Of a stretch of 64,000 nucleotides of DNA, positions 45,855 to 56,528 are shown in pieces. Both the position numbers and the translations under genes were made by a program. The notes under the pieces were generated by a model. The model saw nothing but the letters and a program-made list of their open reading frames with translations. It ran no database searches and was not told where the DNA came from. Position 1 is the first letter of the stretch. Each line of letters opens with the position of its first letter. This stretch comes from Diphasiastrum complanatum. Taxonomy: Eukaryota > Streptophyta > Lycopodiopsida > Lycopodiales > Lycopodiaceae. The stretch spans positions 43,348,851 to 43,412,850 of the forward strand of contig CM055097.1 of the NCBI GenBank assembly GCA_029204225.1, read 5' to 3'.

Positions 45855-46800
45855 ATGACATTATTCTTAGTGGAAGTTGTTTGATGCTAGTCCAAGAAAC
45901 CAAAAATGCATTAGGAAAAGAATTTAAAATGCAAGGTCTAGGAGAGACCCATTACATTTTGGGCCTTGAGATTGATTTTCATGAAGAGTATGCTTTTATT
46001 TGTCAATCTAGATATGTCTTTTCTATGTTGAGAAAATTCAATATGCAAAATTGTAAAGGCATAGATACTCCCATGGAGCAACATGTAAAAGATCCTATTA
46101 AAGGTGATGAAAGATCCTTCGAGGACATCACACTTCATAGTTGTCTTATAGGCTCTTTAATTTGGCTTACTATCACTAGACCCGATTTGAGCTATTGTGT
46201 GCACAAATTGAGTCAATTTATGCAAGATCCCAAGATCCAACATTGGAAGATGGCCAAGAGAGTTCTAAGATATGTATCTTCTACTCAAGATTATGGTTTA
46301 TTGTACAAGAATGAAGATCTAACCATTGTTGGCTATTCGGATTCCGATTTTGCAAGTGATAAAATGGATTGAAAGTCCGTTAATGCATATACTATCTTTC
46401 TTTGAGGCAATCTTGTGTCTTGGCTTTCAAAGAAGCAAGATACCATATCTCTATCATCTTGTGAGGCCGAGTACAAAGCACTCACTACAACAACTAAAGA
46501 GATGCTTTGGATCAAGAGGTTAATCATGGAGCTAAAGTGCATCAAAGAGGATGATCTTCCCTTGATCAAATGTAACAACATATCGGCACAAGCTCTTGCA
46601 AACAATCCTATTTTTCATGCAAGAAGCAAGCATATAGAAGTGGCACACCATTTTGTAAGGGAAAAGCTCATTGGAGGTGAAATCGACTTGGAACATGTCG
46701 ACACATCTTCATGTATTGCTGATCTTCTCAAAAGCCACTTTGCAAAAGTGCCTTATCAAAGCATAGGTCTAATCTTGGTCTTATCTCAAGATCAATGCTT
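45850..46800 (+). pseudogene. Copia X RT C-terminus and RNase H
   Basis: Directly after the integrase linker the sequence reads VDDIILSGS, the catalytic VDD of copia RT, so everything from the RT start to this motif is deleted. It continues FKMQGLGETHYILGLEIDF, DPIKGDERSFED and ITRPDLSYCVHKLSQFM, then RNase H with SDSDFASDKMD, a stop at 46371 where Arg is usual, another near 46404, then WLSKKQDTISLSSCEAEY and ARSKHIEVAHHFVREKL. The end is near 46770. Confidence 0.87.
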
Positions 46801-46820
46801 GATCCACATTAGATACATTT

Positions 46821-47445
46821 TTAGGAGGAGTGTCAAAATATTGAAAAATCTATCTAATGTTGTGAGTAGGGGTCCTAGAAATGCCAAAGATGAATTGAGC
46901 TCTTTTGGCTTAGTAAAGACCCATCTTAGAATAAAATATTCAAGGTAGGTAGAAGTAGAAACTCGAGCTACCATAGGAATTGCCATTTGTACTTTACATG
47001 CCACATTTAATGCATGAAAAGACTAGGTGGCACAATTAAACATAGTGAGGTGGCTTGAATTAGTCTAGATAGCTTGAGAGATGGATCCACAACTCCAATT
47101 CAACTCAAAGTAGGAGGAGAGTCCATGGAACTATATATATGTGATGTACTCTCATTGAGAAAATGATTAAATTTGTGTGTAATGCAAATTTGGAGACAAG
47201 CTCTTTGTGCCCTCTCTCTCTCTCCACGAGTTTTGTACTTCCTATTTTCTCTCTCTAGTCGAGTAGAGGCATTTATGATGCTTAGTCTTATGTTTTGTTG
47301 ACAGATCTTGCTTGTAACACAATAATATTGCTTGTATGATCAGCTTTCCTATTAACAACCAATGCTAATCTGATCTTTATGGTATTATTGGGCTTAGGAG
47401 ATCAAAAATACATGTGTAGGGCGTCCCACACGTGTGAATTCAGCA
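46821..47445 (+). repeat. Copia X polypurine tract and 3' LTR
   Basis: TTAGGAGGAG (46821-46830) precedes the LTR start TGTCAAAATATTG at 46831. The 615-bp LTR has a TATA stretch near 47130 (CTATATATATGTGATG), the CTCTCTCTCTCC block and CACACGTGTG at 47427-47436, 9 bp before its end. GGCAT follows. Confidence 0.88.
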
Positions 47446-47926
47446 GGCATTTGTAGGGCACCTTCACAATTTAAAGACAAGTGTCGCATTTTTTGCCTGT
47501 CATAAATTGCGTGTAAAAATGCAGTGTCGTGTTTTGCCCTAATGGTCGCCTGTCAGAAATTGCATGTAAAAATGTAGTGTCCCATTTTGCCCTAATTGTC
47601 ACCTGTCAGAAACTGCATGTAAATTTTTTTCGCATTTTTCGCACACTGTCACTTTTCTGTAAGTGCCTATATGGCCCAAAAACAATTTCCATAAGTGTCG
47701 CTAAACACTTAGTTGCAAAGAAGCTAAAAAGAAGAGACAGTGTCGGGTGTTGGATTTTTCGCCTGTGGAAAAACCTAAGTAAAAATGCAGACTGTAGCGA
47801 CAATTAGTTCAAATACGCAGACTGCTGGAAAACAATTCATTTTTTGCGGGTTGCATTTGAGAGAGTAAAAATCAGAGAAGGAAGAAGGGCTGTTGGGATG
47901 AGTAGGAGTTGGATTAAATTCCAACA
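47446..47926 (-). repeat. LTR of copia 5 (minus strand), interrupted by copia X
   Basis: On the minus strand AAGGAGGAG is followed by TGTTGGAATTTAATCC, a polypurine tract and LTR start. The LTR is cut at 47446 by the copia X insertion, and its continuation is before 38230. Between 47496 and 47640 a unit of about 52 bp (CCTGTCAGAAATTGCATGTA... TTTTGCCCTAA) is repeated about two and a half times. Confidence 0.65.
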
Positions 47927-48290
47927 CTCCTCCTTAAGCTAACTGCTATGAATCTGATCTACAATTGAGATTTATCATTTCTACTAAAGTAGAATGTTTG
48001 TCTCTAGACAATGGCTTTGTCAAAATATCAGCCAACATACTATCTATATGATAGTAACTTAGTACAACATCTAGGTTCTGAACTTTCTCTCTAAGAAAAT
48101 GGAACTGAACTTCTATGTGTTTAGTTCTAGCATGAGTACGTGGGTTCAGAGATAGAGCTATGCAGCTCTGATTGTCGCACTGGAGTATTGTTGGACTGAT
48201 ATTTGGGAATTGCAGATCCTGCAGCAGCTTCCTTAACCAAATGATCTCTTTCACTGCTGATGTAGCTGCTGTTCGATTTTTTATGCTCAG
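47927..48290 (-). pseudogene. Copia 5: RNase H C-terminus
   Basis: The minus-strand frame reads AVKEIIWLRKLLQDLQF, ILQCDNQSCIALSLNP, RTKHIEVQFHFLREKV and DSMLADILTKPLSRDKH, the last third of copia RNase H. It ends about 15 bp before the polypurine tract. The rest of the pol is missing above 48290. Confidence 0.85.
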
Positions 48291-48344
48291 TCTTACACAA
48301 ATCGTTCAAGTAATGAGCATCCTGAAAAACGAAGGCTGACAACA

Positions 48345-49293
48345 TGTTTCGGACCTTCACATTTTTCCCTTTTCAATTTTTTTGTCTTAAACCATTTTTT
48401 AGCACCTTCGTCTTTTTTTTTTTTGTGCCTTCACAAAAAATGCGACACACTGGCCAGAATGACTTAAAAACCATTTTTGGACCACCTTCTCCTTTTTCGC
48501 CTCTTTGCAAAAAAAGCGACAAAGTGGCCAAAATGCCTTAGAAACCATTTTTAAGACACCTTCGGATTTTTTTTGGCTTTTTCGTTGCCTTTAGTCTAAG
48601 GCACCTTCTGCTTTTTTCGCTGCCTTTAGGCTAAGGCACCTTCGCCTTCTTCGCTGCCTTTGATCTAAGGCAACTTTCAGCTTTTTCGCCTGTTCACGAA
48701 AAATGTGACAAAGTGGCCAGAAAGACTTTTTTCACTGCCTTTAGTCTAAGGCACCTTCACCTTCTTCGCTGCCTTTAGTCTAAAGTACTTTTCCGGCTTT
48801 TTCACCTTCTTTGTTGCCTTAAATCTAAGGGCGCCTTCGTGATTTACATACCTTAAGTCTAAGGACAACTTCAGGAATTGCATACCTTCAATCTAAGGGC
48901 ACCTTCGGGTTTTTCTCGTTTTTGCTACATTGGCAGACCGACGTTGCCAACTTACCATCAACCCTAAAATAGCTGGAGAAACAAATATCCTAAGGGCGGT
49001 TACCAACTTTGTACACATGCAAAACTAGAGTGAATGGCAGTTAAGGCGTAAGATATTTTTCTCTCGACACTTGTAAATATATATACTACCTGAATCAAGT
49101 TATGTAAGTATTAATTGAATTACTCTTTCAATTAGAGTGCAATTTTTCTCACTACTACGCTGTTCATTTGCGCAATCTATATGAATTCCTCTACTTGAAT
49201 ATTTTTGCTACTAACTGTTGCGTTTCCGTTCCTACGTGCCTACGCTCTAAGCCTCAAGCTTCTGCTGCCGCTCACACCCACGATTTTACGACA
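48345..49293 (+). repeat. 5' LTR region of copia 6
   Basis: The end is fixed by ACGACA at 49288-49293 just before the PBS. The start is not resolved. The first half is a degenerate minisatellite. A TATA region (AAATATATATACTACC) lies near 49075. The repeated motif AAAAATGCGACAC is also found inverted in the copia 5 LTR, suggesting related elements in opposite orientation. Confidence 0.6.
48540..48905 (+). repeat. Degenerate minisatellite in the copia 6 LTR
   Basis: A unit of roughly 40-45 bp containing GCCTTTAGTCTAAGGCACC followed by TTCGCCTTCTTCGCT recurs about eight times with substitutions and length changes. Confidence 0.8.
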
Positions 49294-49436
49294 TGGTATC
49301 AGAGCAATAATTTCAGTAATCTGCATTTCTATTGCGGATTATCAGTCTTGTTTCTATCAAGACTTCTTTCTAGCAAACGTGCAGCCAACAATATTTGACA
49401 GTCGTTGTTTCTACCAACGATCTTGTTTAACCAGAA
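49294..49436 (+). other. Copia 6 primer-binding site and leader
   Basis: TGGTATCAGAGC at 49294-49305 is a perfect initiator tRNA-Met primer site, the only perfect one in the window. A short leader of about 130 bp leads to the gag ATG. Confidence 0.88.
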
Positions 49437-50340
49437 TGGATCCATCATCTAGTTCATCTCTCATTGACAAACTCGATGGAGATAACTACCATCTCTGGGA
49501 ATTCAAGATGAAGGTTATACTTCTAGCCAAAGAACTGTGAGACATCGTTGATGGCATAGAACTCAAACCAGAAGGTGATGCAGCCATCATCACCAAGTGG
49601 AGACTGAGAGATGGCAAAGCATTTGCCATGATCACCCTCAACATCAAGGATACTCAGATCAGCCACATACATGCTCCTTAGACTGCTAAGGATGCATGGG
49701 ACATCCTAGCAACTCTCTACGACATTAGAGACGTTACTTCCAAGCTTCATCTGAGGAAGAAATTCTTCACCCTCAGAATGTCTGATGTAGGTAGTGTTTC
49801 GAGTCACCTCAACATGTTCAAAAATCTTATGGAGCAAATGATTGCAGCCGGCTCAGTCATAGAAGATTCTGATGCACTAATGACTTTATTATGGAGTCTA
49901 TCTGAAGCCTACAAAAATTGGGTAATGGCAATTTCTACCCAGGAGCACCTTACTCTATCAAGAGTAATTTTGCTGCTCCTACAAGAGGAGATCAGAAGAT
50001 CGACATCCTCATCAGGCTCAAGATCGGATCCATAAGCTTTGTATTAAAAAAATCAGAAGTTCAGATCCAAGAGATCTACAAAGTCAAGCTATACTGACAA
50101 GAAGAGCAACATGCAGTCTGGACCAAATTTTGGTTAAGGATCGAATTCAAGCTCTTCATCATTCCAACCAGTGCAGAAACTTTTCAGTAGATATTATAAG
50201 AGGACTGGCCACGAAATCAAGGACTGTCGATCTTTGAAATACAACAACAAAAAGAAGAAGCAGTTCCAACAACAAGCACATAGTGCTACAACCAGTCACT
50301 CAAATCAACAACAAGAAAAAGAGAAAGATGTAGCAGCTTT
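49437..50340 (+). pseudogene. Copia 6 gag
   Basis: Gag starts MDPSSSSSLIDKLDGDNYHL and is of a different copia lineage from copia 1 and X. Stops interrupt it at 49538 (AKEL-DIVDG), 49681 and 50032. The conserved block KDAWDILATLYDIRDVTSKL is intact. The zinc knuckle near 50190 reads FSRYYKRTGHEIKDC, so its first two Cys have become Ser and Tyr. Confidence 0.82.
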
Positions 50341-51590
50341 CATGACCAAAGTCAGAGAAACAACAAGATATCGATTCCCGGTATCTAGACTCCGGAGCAA
50401 CTCAACACATGACTCACCATCGCGACTGGTTCAAAGACTACAAGTCATTCACCCACTCTCAAGTTGTGCAACTTGGAGACAACTCATCACATTCAATCGA
50501 AGGTGAAGGAATAGTCAGAGTTGAGTTCAAAAGAGGTGAAGTCAAGTTGTTGTCCAACGTTCTCCACATTCCAAATCTGACCAAGAATCTACTCTTAGTT
50601 AGCAGAATCACCAATTCAGGTCGGAGGGTCGAATTCGATGCAGACAGCTGAACAATTCTTGACAAATCCCAGAAGCTTCTAGCCTACGAAAGAAGACTTG
50701 GCCATCTTAACTTCAACAATATTCAGCAAATGTCAGCTCATAGTCTAGTACAAGATCTGCCTTTAGTCAGCAAGCCAACTTCTCCATGCGAAAGCTGCAT
50801 TATCAACAAGCATGCTAGAAGTCCCTTCAGTTTAGACTCAGTTCATACATCCAAGGGCTTGCTTGACCTTGTACATAGCCACATTTGTGGGCCGATGCAG
50901 ACTGCTTCCACAGGGGGAGCTCTCTATTTTCTAACCTTCATCGATGACTTCTCTCGAAGGACTACAACCTACTATATGAAGAACAAATCCGAAGCATTCA
51001 AGTTCTTCAAGTAGTTCAAGGCATCTGCAGAAAACCAGACCCAAAGAAAGATCAAGGCTCTATGCATAGATGGAGGGGGAGAGTACATCTCCATAGAACT
51101 CAAGGAGTTATACAAGGCCAACGGGATACTTCAACAATATATAACCAGCTACTCACCTCAGTCCAATGGTGTAGTTGAACGAAAAAATCGGATGCTCATC
51201 GAGAGTTCCAAGAGCATGATGGCCCATGCCTCTTTTTCAAAGAAATTTTGGGAAGAAGTTGTTACTACAGTTGCCTATTTGCAGAACTGATTTATTACCA
51301 AAGCCCTGAATGACAAGACACCTTATGAGGTGTGGACAGGATCAAAACCATCACTCAAACATATTCGAGTGTTTGGATGCCTCGCTTTCGCTCAGATCCC
51401 CGAGGATCTAAGAAGAAAACTAGATGACAAGAGCAGGAAAACGATTTTCATCAGCTATTCCCCAAACCACAAGGCATACAAGTTCTACAATTTGGATACC
51501 AAGAAGACGTCATTTTTGTGGAAGACCAGTTCATCGACCACAAAGGGAAAGCTACTGATAATTCCGATCCAAGGATCGAGCAACTAGACA
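50341..51590 (+). pseudogene. Copia 6 protease and integrase, then truncated
   Basis: The protease motif YLDSGATQHM lies near 50390, after a frameshift. Integrase has the zinc site (ERRLGHLNFNNIQQM, CESCIINKHARSPF), LVHSHICGPM and IDGGGEYISIEL, then SNGVVERKNRMLIES and the C-terminal zone (HIRVFGCLAFAQI, ISYSPNHKAYKFY). In LVHSHIC the first catalytic Asp is His (codon 50880-50882). Stops occur at 50648, 51012 and 51288. Homology ends near 51600, before RT; the rest of the element is absent. Confidence 0.85.
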
Positions 51591-53340
51591 ATTCTGATCT
51601 AGAGATTCAACTACATACAATCCCTCATCCCATAGCGAGGAGATATAATTTTTGGAGCACATTGGCAATCTTGAGGTTTCTACACATTTGTCATGAGTTT
51701 TTGTGAATGATTTGGTATCTAAACTTGATTCCACTTAATCCATGATAATAGAATGTACTGGAGTCCATACCACACACGTGTGAGATTATAATTCCATGTT
51801 TGATCAATGGTTTTGATTTCTCTTGATTTGGGGATCCAATATTGCTTTCTTATATCAAGATCTTGTGACTAGTTTTGCATTAGATAGGTGTATCAATCAA
51901 TCAATCACTCTTGGAGCCTTATGTAGGTTCATTTATGGTCCTCTGTACTGTACTTTCAACAGTTTGAACATCATATTGATAGGATTTTGTGCCACAATAG
52001 ATACACTAGCGACGGCCAGAGCTAATGCAGAAAGTACATTTGCCATCTCCGTATAGTGTAAGAGTTTCTGATTCTGATATTGCATGGATTCCATACAACT
52101 TACTAACATACATATGGAAGGGTGATAGACCATTTATCGCTAGGCTCAATAGATTTATGGATAATCTGTCTAGAAGTCACTATAGAATCTTGACAATTGA
52201 GGAGTAGCGCAGGGACAATTTGCTGAACATAGGATCCAAGATCTTTTCTGGTGAGATGGTCTTTGTATTCTTGCTGAACATACAACTGTTCCAACGCCTA
52301 CTGATTCACATGAGGCCACTTTATGCTATGAAATGAACGAGGCTAAGGATGAGCAACCAATAAATGAAGAAGAAGAAAGAGCACTCTCATTGTAGCAATT
52401 TTTTGAATCATCTCAACAAACTAGTGAGGCAAATGAGTGATTGTTGCAAATCAGAAGCCTCTCTCCAATCTTCCTCAAGGGTAGAGAGTACATTTTTTTC
52501 ATGATCTACAACATATCCTCCATTTGCTAGAGGACGAACTGCTAAGTGTGCTACTAAAATTGCAGAGCAGCCAATACATACAATCACATAGTGATTGACA
52601 ATACCTTCAAAAAAGTTGTCTCAGATGGATGAGGATGCCACATGCAAAGTGGCATTGGCAAAAGTCCTGACAGAGCTCCAAAATGTTGATCCCCCTCTTG
52701 AGATGACTCACCAAGATCCAAAAGAGTATGATTTTACTCAACTGGAGGGACATGACAACAAGAAAGAATTAACGTGAGTGACACTGTAGAAACTGATGAG
52801 AGGACACATGATGCCATTGAAATCGATGCTTATGCAGCTAGAGCTAAGGGAGTGATAAAAGCCAGGGAGAGTGACTCCATAGATGCTTTCTTGGTGCACT
52901 ACATTGGACACTTCCTAGAGTAGTACATCTATTGCATTAGCAAAAAGTATAGTCCTAATGGAGATGAGGAGCTACATAAGTGCAAATCATTGTCCAAACA
53001 TATTACACAGGTGGAGCTAGCAAAGGATACAATAAGACATACCGTGTTCTAAAAAGCGTAGTTGGTAATGATTTGAGCTCAGGGTTCAAGTCTAGGCTAG
53101 TGATTGGAGTGGCCATTGGCCCATTTTCCAAAGAGTCATATGCTCATATTCTTGCATCAGAAATTTTAAAACCTTCAATATGCTCAAGTGAGAGAAAGGC
53201 TATTGTGTAACAAAAGCTCAAAGAATAAAAAGTCTCTTTGCAATTATGTGTTTCACAATTGGTGTTGTTTTCTATTTGTTCATTACAATTGAAATTGTAA
53301 AAGATAATTGTTTATAAACTACTTAGAAAATCATTAAAGA
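51591..53340. other. Unassigned; weak coding-like blocks
   Basis: No family is recognised. Plus-strand blocks such as 52025-52207 (DSDIAWIPYNLLTYIWKGDR), 52595-52777 (CKVALAKVLTELQNVDPPLE) and 52980-53210 (NDLSSGFKSRLVIGVAIGPF) read somewhat like protein but are broken by many stops. CACACGTGTG lies at 51773-51782. Confidence 0.3.
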
Positions 53341-53358
53341 GAATGTCACAGAGGAGTG

Positions 53359-53466
53359 CGAGGGTGGACTCTTTGACTTGGTCAAAACCCATATTTTTGC
53401 GCTCCTGCGTGATCATGCAGGAGTGTGAAAATAATGGTTTTGACTTGGTCAAAGGGTCCACCCTCG
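53359..53466. repeat. 108-bp foldback (inverted repeat) centred on TGATCA
   Basis: The arms 53359-53412 and 53413-53466 are reverse complements at 44 of 54 positions by my count, with no spacer; the centre is TGATCA at 53410-53415. Arm ends are CGAGGGTGGAC and GTCCACCCTCG. RNA or single-stranded DNA from here would fold into a long hairpin. It abuts the C-rich minisatellite. Confidence 0.88.
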
Positions 53467-54050
53467 GGCGCACAGTATTCCGGGGCGGAAGGGCCTCGGA
53501 GCAGGACCTTCCCCCCCCCCCCCCCTCTGTCCTCGAGCGCACAGTATTCCGGGGAGGAAGGGCCTCGGAGCAGAAACTTCCCCCCCCCTCCCCCCCCCCC
53601 ATGCCCTCGGGCACACAGTATTCCGGGGCAGAAGGGCCTCGGAGCAAAACCTCCCCCCCCCCTCACGGTTTAGGGTTTCGGGTTTAGGGGAAGGGCCTCG
53701 GAGCAGAAACCCCCCGCCCCCCTCCGCCCTCGGGCGCACAGTATTCCGGGGAGGAAGGGCCTCGGAGCAGAAACTTCCCCCCCCCCCCCCCACACCCTCG
53801 GGCACACAGTATTCCAGGGCGGAAGGGCCTCGGAGCAGGACCTCCCCCCCCCCCACGGTTTAGGGTTTAGGGGAAGGGCCTCGGAGTAGAAACTCCCCCC
53901 CCCCCCCCCCGCCCTCAGGCGCACAGTATTCCGGGGAGGAAGGGCCTCGGAGCAGAAACTCCCCCCCCCCCTCCCCACGCCCTCGGGCACACAGTATTCC
54001 GGGGCGGAAGGGCCTCGGAGCAGGACCCCCCCCCCCCCCCCCCCCCCCCC
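53461..54050. repeat. C-rich minisatellite with telomere-like units
   Basis: GGGCCTCGGAGCAG occurs nine times with variants, each followed by a run of about 7-25 C. Seven units carry CACAGTATTCC, and two instead carry TTTAGGG heptamers (53666-53690 and 53856-53873). The last six units look like a higher-order triple (telomere-type, GAGGAA-type, GCGGAA-type) repeated twice. The array ends in 25 consecutive C. It is far richer in G and C than anything nearby. Confidence 0.92.
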
Positions 54051-54495
54051 ATAAAGTAACCAGTTCTTTAGGCCAATGCATAAATTTTGATGTAATATTC
54101 AAGGGACATGCATTCCAGAAAGGCTTTGTATGCCCTTTTTAGGCCTTATCAAACCCTAATATGTTGTTTCAAAGGAAAAACAAAAGAGTGTATCTCTTCC
54201 CACGGCTGTTACAGCCACTTTTCTTGTTTGGCTCCCACGACTTACTATCGCGTTGGAAACAGGTTTTACACCCAACTATCGCTGGAAACAACACGTTTCA
54301 TGGATGCCATGATTGTTCTGGCTGCTCTCTACTACATCCACAATCAGCAAATTAATTCCATTGTCTTTCTCCGGCTCTAAATCCCTGACAGATCCCTATC
54401 TGAGGATGAACCTGTAGGGCGAAAAACCGCAGATTAGTGGTTCTTTGCAGGACTTCTGGATTGGCCTTCAACAGTCAGGGTGAGCGCTCTGTGGA
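54051..54495. other. No recognised gene
   Basis: A 90-codon open frame at 54108-54380 has no motif I recognise. Nothing else is seen. Confidence 0.35.
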
Positions 54496-55080
54496 AATGA
54501 TTTGGAGCTAGTTGAGGAAACAAAATATGCACCTGGTAGTGAATTTAGAATGCAAGATCTAGGAATTCTTCACTACATCTTAGGCCTAGAGATTGACATT
54601 TGGAAAGATTATGCTTTCATAAGTCAAAGTAGATATGCTCTTTTCATGTTTAAAAAATTTCAAATGGAAAATTGTAAAGGCATAGATACTCCAATCCATG
54701 GAGCATGTTGTAAAAGTTCTTATAAACGAGGATGAAAGATCCTTTGAGGACATCACTCTTTATAGGAGTCTTATTGGCTCCCTCATTTGGTTAACTGTAA
54801 TAGGCCAGATTTAAGCTTTAGTGTGCATAAATAAAGCCAATATATGTAGGATCCAAAGATTTGTCATTGGAAGTTGGCAAAAAGAATCTTGAGATATGTA
54901 TCTTCTACCTTAGCTATGGATTGATCTATAAAGGAGAAGATCTAAAATTGGTTGCATTTTGAGACTTAGATTTTGCAGGAGACAAAGTGGATAGGAAATC
55001 CACAAGTGCATACATAGTTTTTATTGGAGGAAATCTAGTTTCTTGGCTACCCAATAAGCAAGCTCCGCCTTATGCTTTTT
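54496..55080 (+). pseudogene. Copia 4: RT C-terminus and RNase H start, decayed
   Basis: GNDLELVEETKYAPGSEFRM, DLGILHYILGLEIDIW and ENCKGIDTPIH identify the end of copia RT. Frameshifts follow near 54715, but SLIGSLIWL, a RNase H start near 54960, DRKSTSAYIVFIGGNLVSWL and NKQA are visible. It resembles the equivalent part of copia X. The upstream RT is missing. Confidence 0.8.
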
Positions 55081-55200
55081 TTTTAATGCACGGGCAAGTG
55101 TCGTCATCAAGTAATATGTTGTTTGATCATTCATGTGCAATCACAACACCTCATAAGATCCTTGTAAGGTGTGTTGGGAAGTTCACACGTGCCAAATCTT
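55081..55200 (+). repeat. Fragment resembling the copia 1 LTR end
   Basis: TGTGCAATCACAACACCTCA, then AAGATCC and GTTCACACGTGCC parallel 18309-18370 in the copia 1 LTR. It directly follows the RNase H remnant, so an internal deletion probably joined the pol to the 3' LTR. Confidence 0.6.
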
Positions 55201-56528
55201 TACAACCTGAACCAAAACTTGTTGACGGCAGAATCTCTACCCAAATATATAGAGAGTAGAATCATGTGCATGAACTCATGCAATCTACATGCAATCCAAG
55301 ATCACGGCTTCCATGTGATCCACATGCATACAATAGTCACAAGTACATGCACTACTGCGTATGTCTCAATGAGAGTGTCTATTAAGGTCATTAGTCGCAA
55401 ACTGGCCTTGACATGGAATTAAATCGAGACGTAATTAGTTGATGAATATCAATTTGGAAAAAAAGATCAAATTTTGTCAAAGAGTTGTAATGATCATGAT
55501 AAATGTCAAAAAAAATAGGCTAGTACTGAGAAGAGCAGACCTCTATAGTGGCAACTTACATTTGGAGTACAATCCGATTGGCAAGAGTCACATCTCATTC
55601 CAATAATTAGAAGTTAGGACCATATTATTGATAATGATCTAATTGGAATCACTTTTGAACATGAATCAAGTGAACAACCAAGAGACTGGAGAATATGTTT
55701 GTAGAATACCACTTGGGAAGTTGCTGGTGACATAATTATTGCTGCATATTAAAGTGTATATAACAACATCATCTTTGAGGAGCAATATGTTGATAATCTT
55801 TATAATAACCAAAATAAAGATGGTTTATTCAAATATCAACACAATAATGGCCTTTTTGAGCATTATGGTGATGTAAATATCACTAGAATGGATTCAAATA
55901 TGGAAGAGACATTTCTCTGACTTGGAGCAGCACTACTTTGGATTATCAAGAAGTGTTCCAAGCATCTTGTTTATAGAAGAAATCAATGGATTTGTGTGAA
56001 TCCATCTTCATCAAGACATGGTCACTAATCTGGTTTCTACCAATGAACTGAGAGAAAATCCAAATTCCTTCTTGTTGGATGAAATGAAGAAGACACTAGC
56101 ATTAGATCAATACAACAACATGAAGCTAAAAGAATTGGATAACCTAGTATCCAATCAAGGACGATACTAAGGAAGAAGACCATCGAATGTCTTGTTCCTT
56201 GGATCATGTCAACCCATGTAGAACTAATGCAACTTAAGAAAATCTTGTGTTTTATCAATCTCTTCTTAGTGATCTTATAAAAATCTATGGGGGCAATTTG
56301 TAGATCAAAAGTTATTCTATAGAAGACTTGCTATAACCTTGTTCTACAACAATAACTTGAACTCGAGGAAGTGATATTTGATAAATAGAAGAGGCTACTG
56401 ACAAGAATCATACATGGAAATATGTTTCCTATTCAAGGTGGCCAGATATTTTTCGACTACCACCAAAGGATTCACATAGCATGGTGACAAAGGACTACAT
56501 GGTCTACATTTAAAAAAAAATAATGATT
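55201..56528. other. Unassigned internal element DNA
   Basis: By position this precedes a polypurine tract and LTR, so it should be internal sequence of that element. It is AT-rich, and I find no intact domain. Confidence 0.35.

Larger units (their letters stand above)
38235..47445 (+). mobile_element. Copia X, bounded by a GGCAT target-site duplication, with element Y nested in it
   Basis: The element starts TGTCAAAATATTG at 38235 and ends ATTCAGCA at 47445. GGCAT precedes it (38230-38234) and follows it (47446-47450), a 5-bp duplication typical of copia integration. The 5' LTR is split by element Y (38338-42445). The 3' LTR at 46831-47445 is whole and reveals the split. Between them lie a PBS, gag, protease, integrase and an RT remnant with RNase H. 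X is defective: gag and protease are frameshifted and most of RT is deleted. Confidence 0.88.

Noticed and set aside
53312-54102. Gly/Pro-rich reading frames on both strands
   Set aside because: They are translations of the C-rich minisatellite and change with every C-run length.
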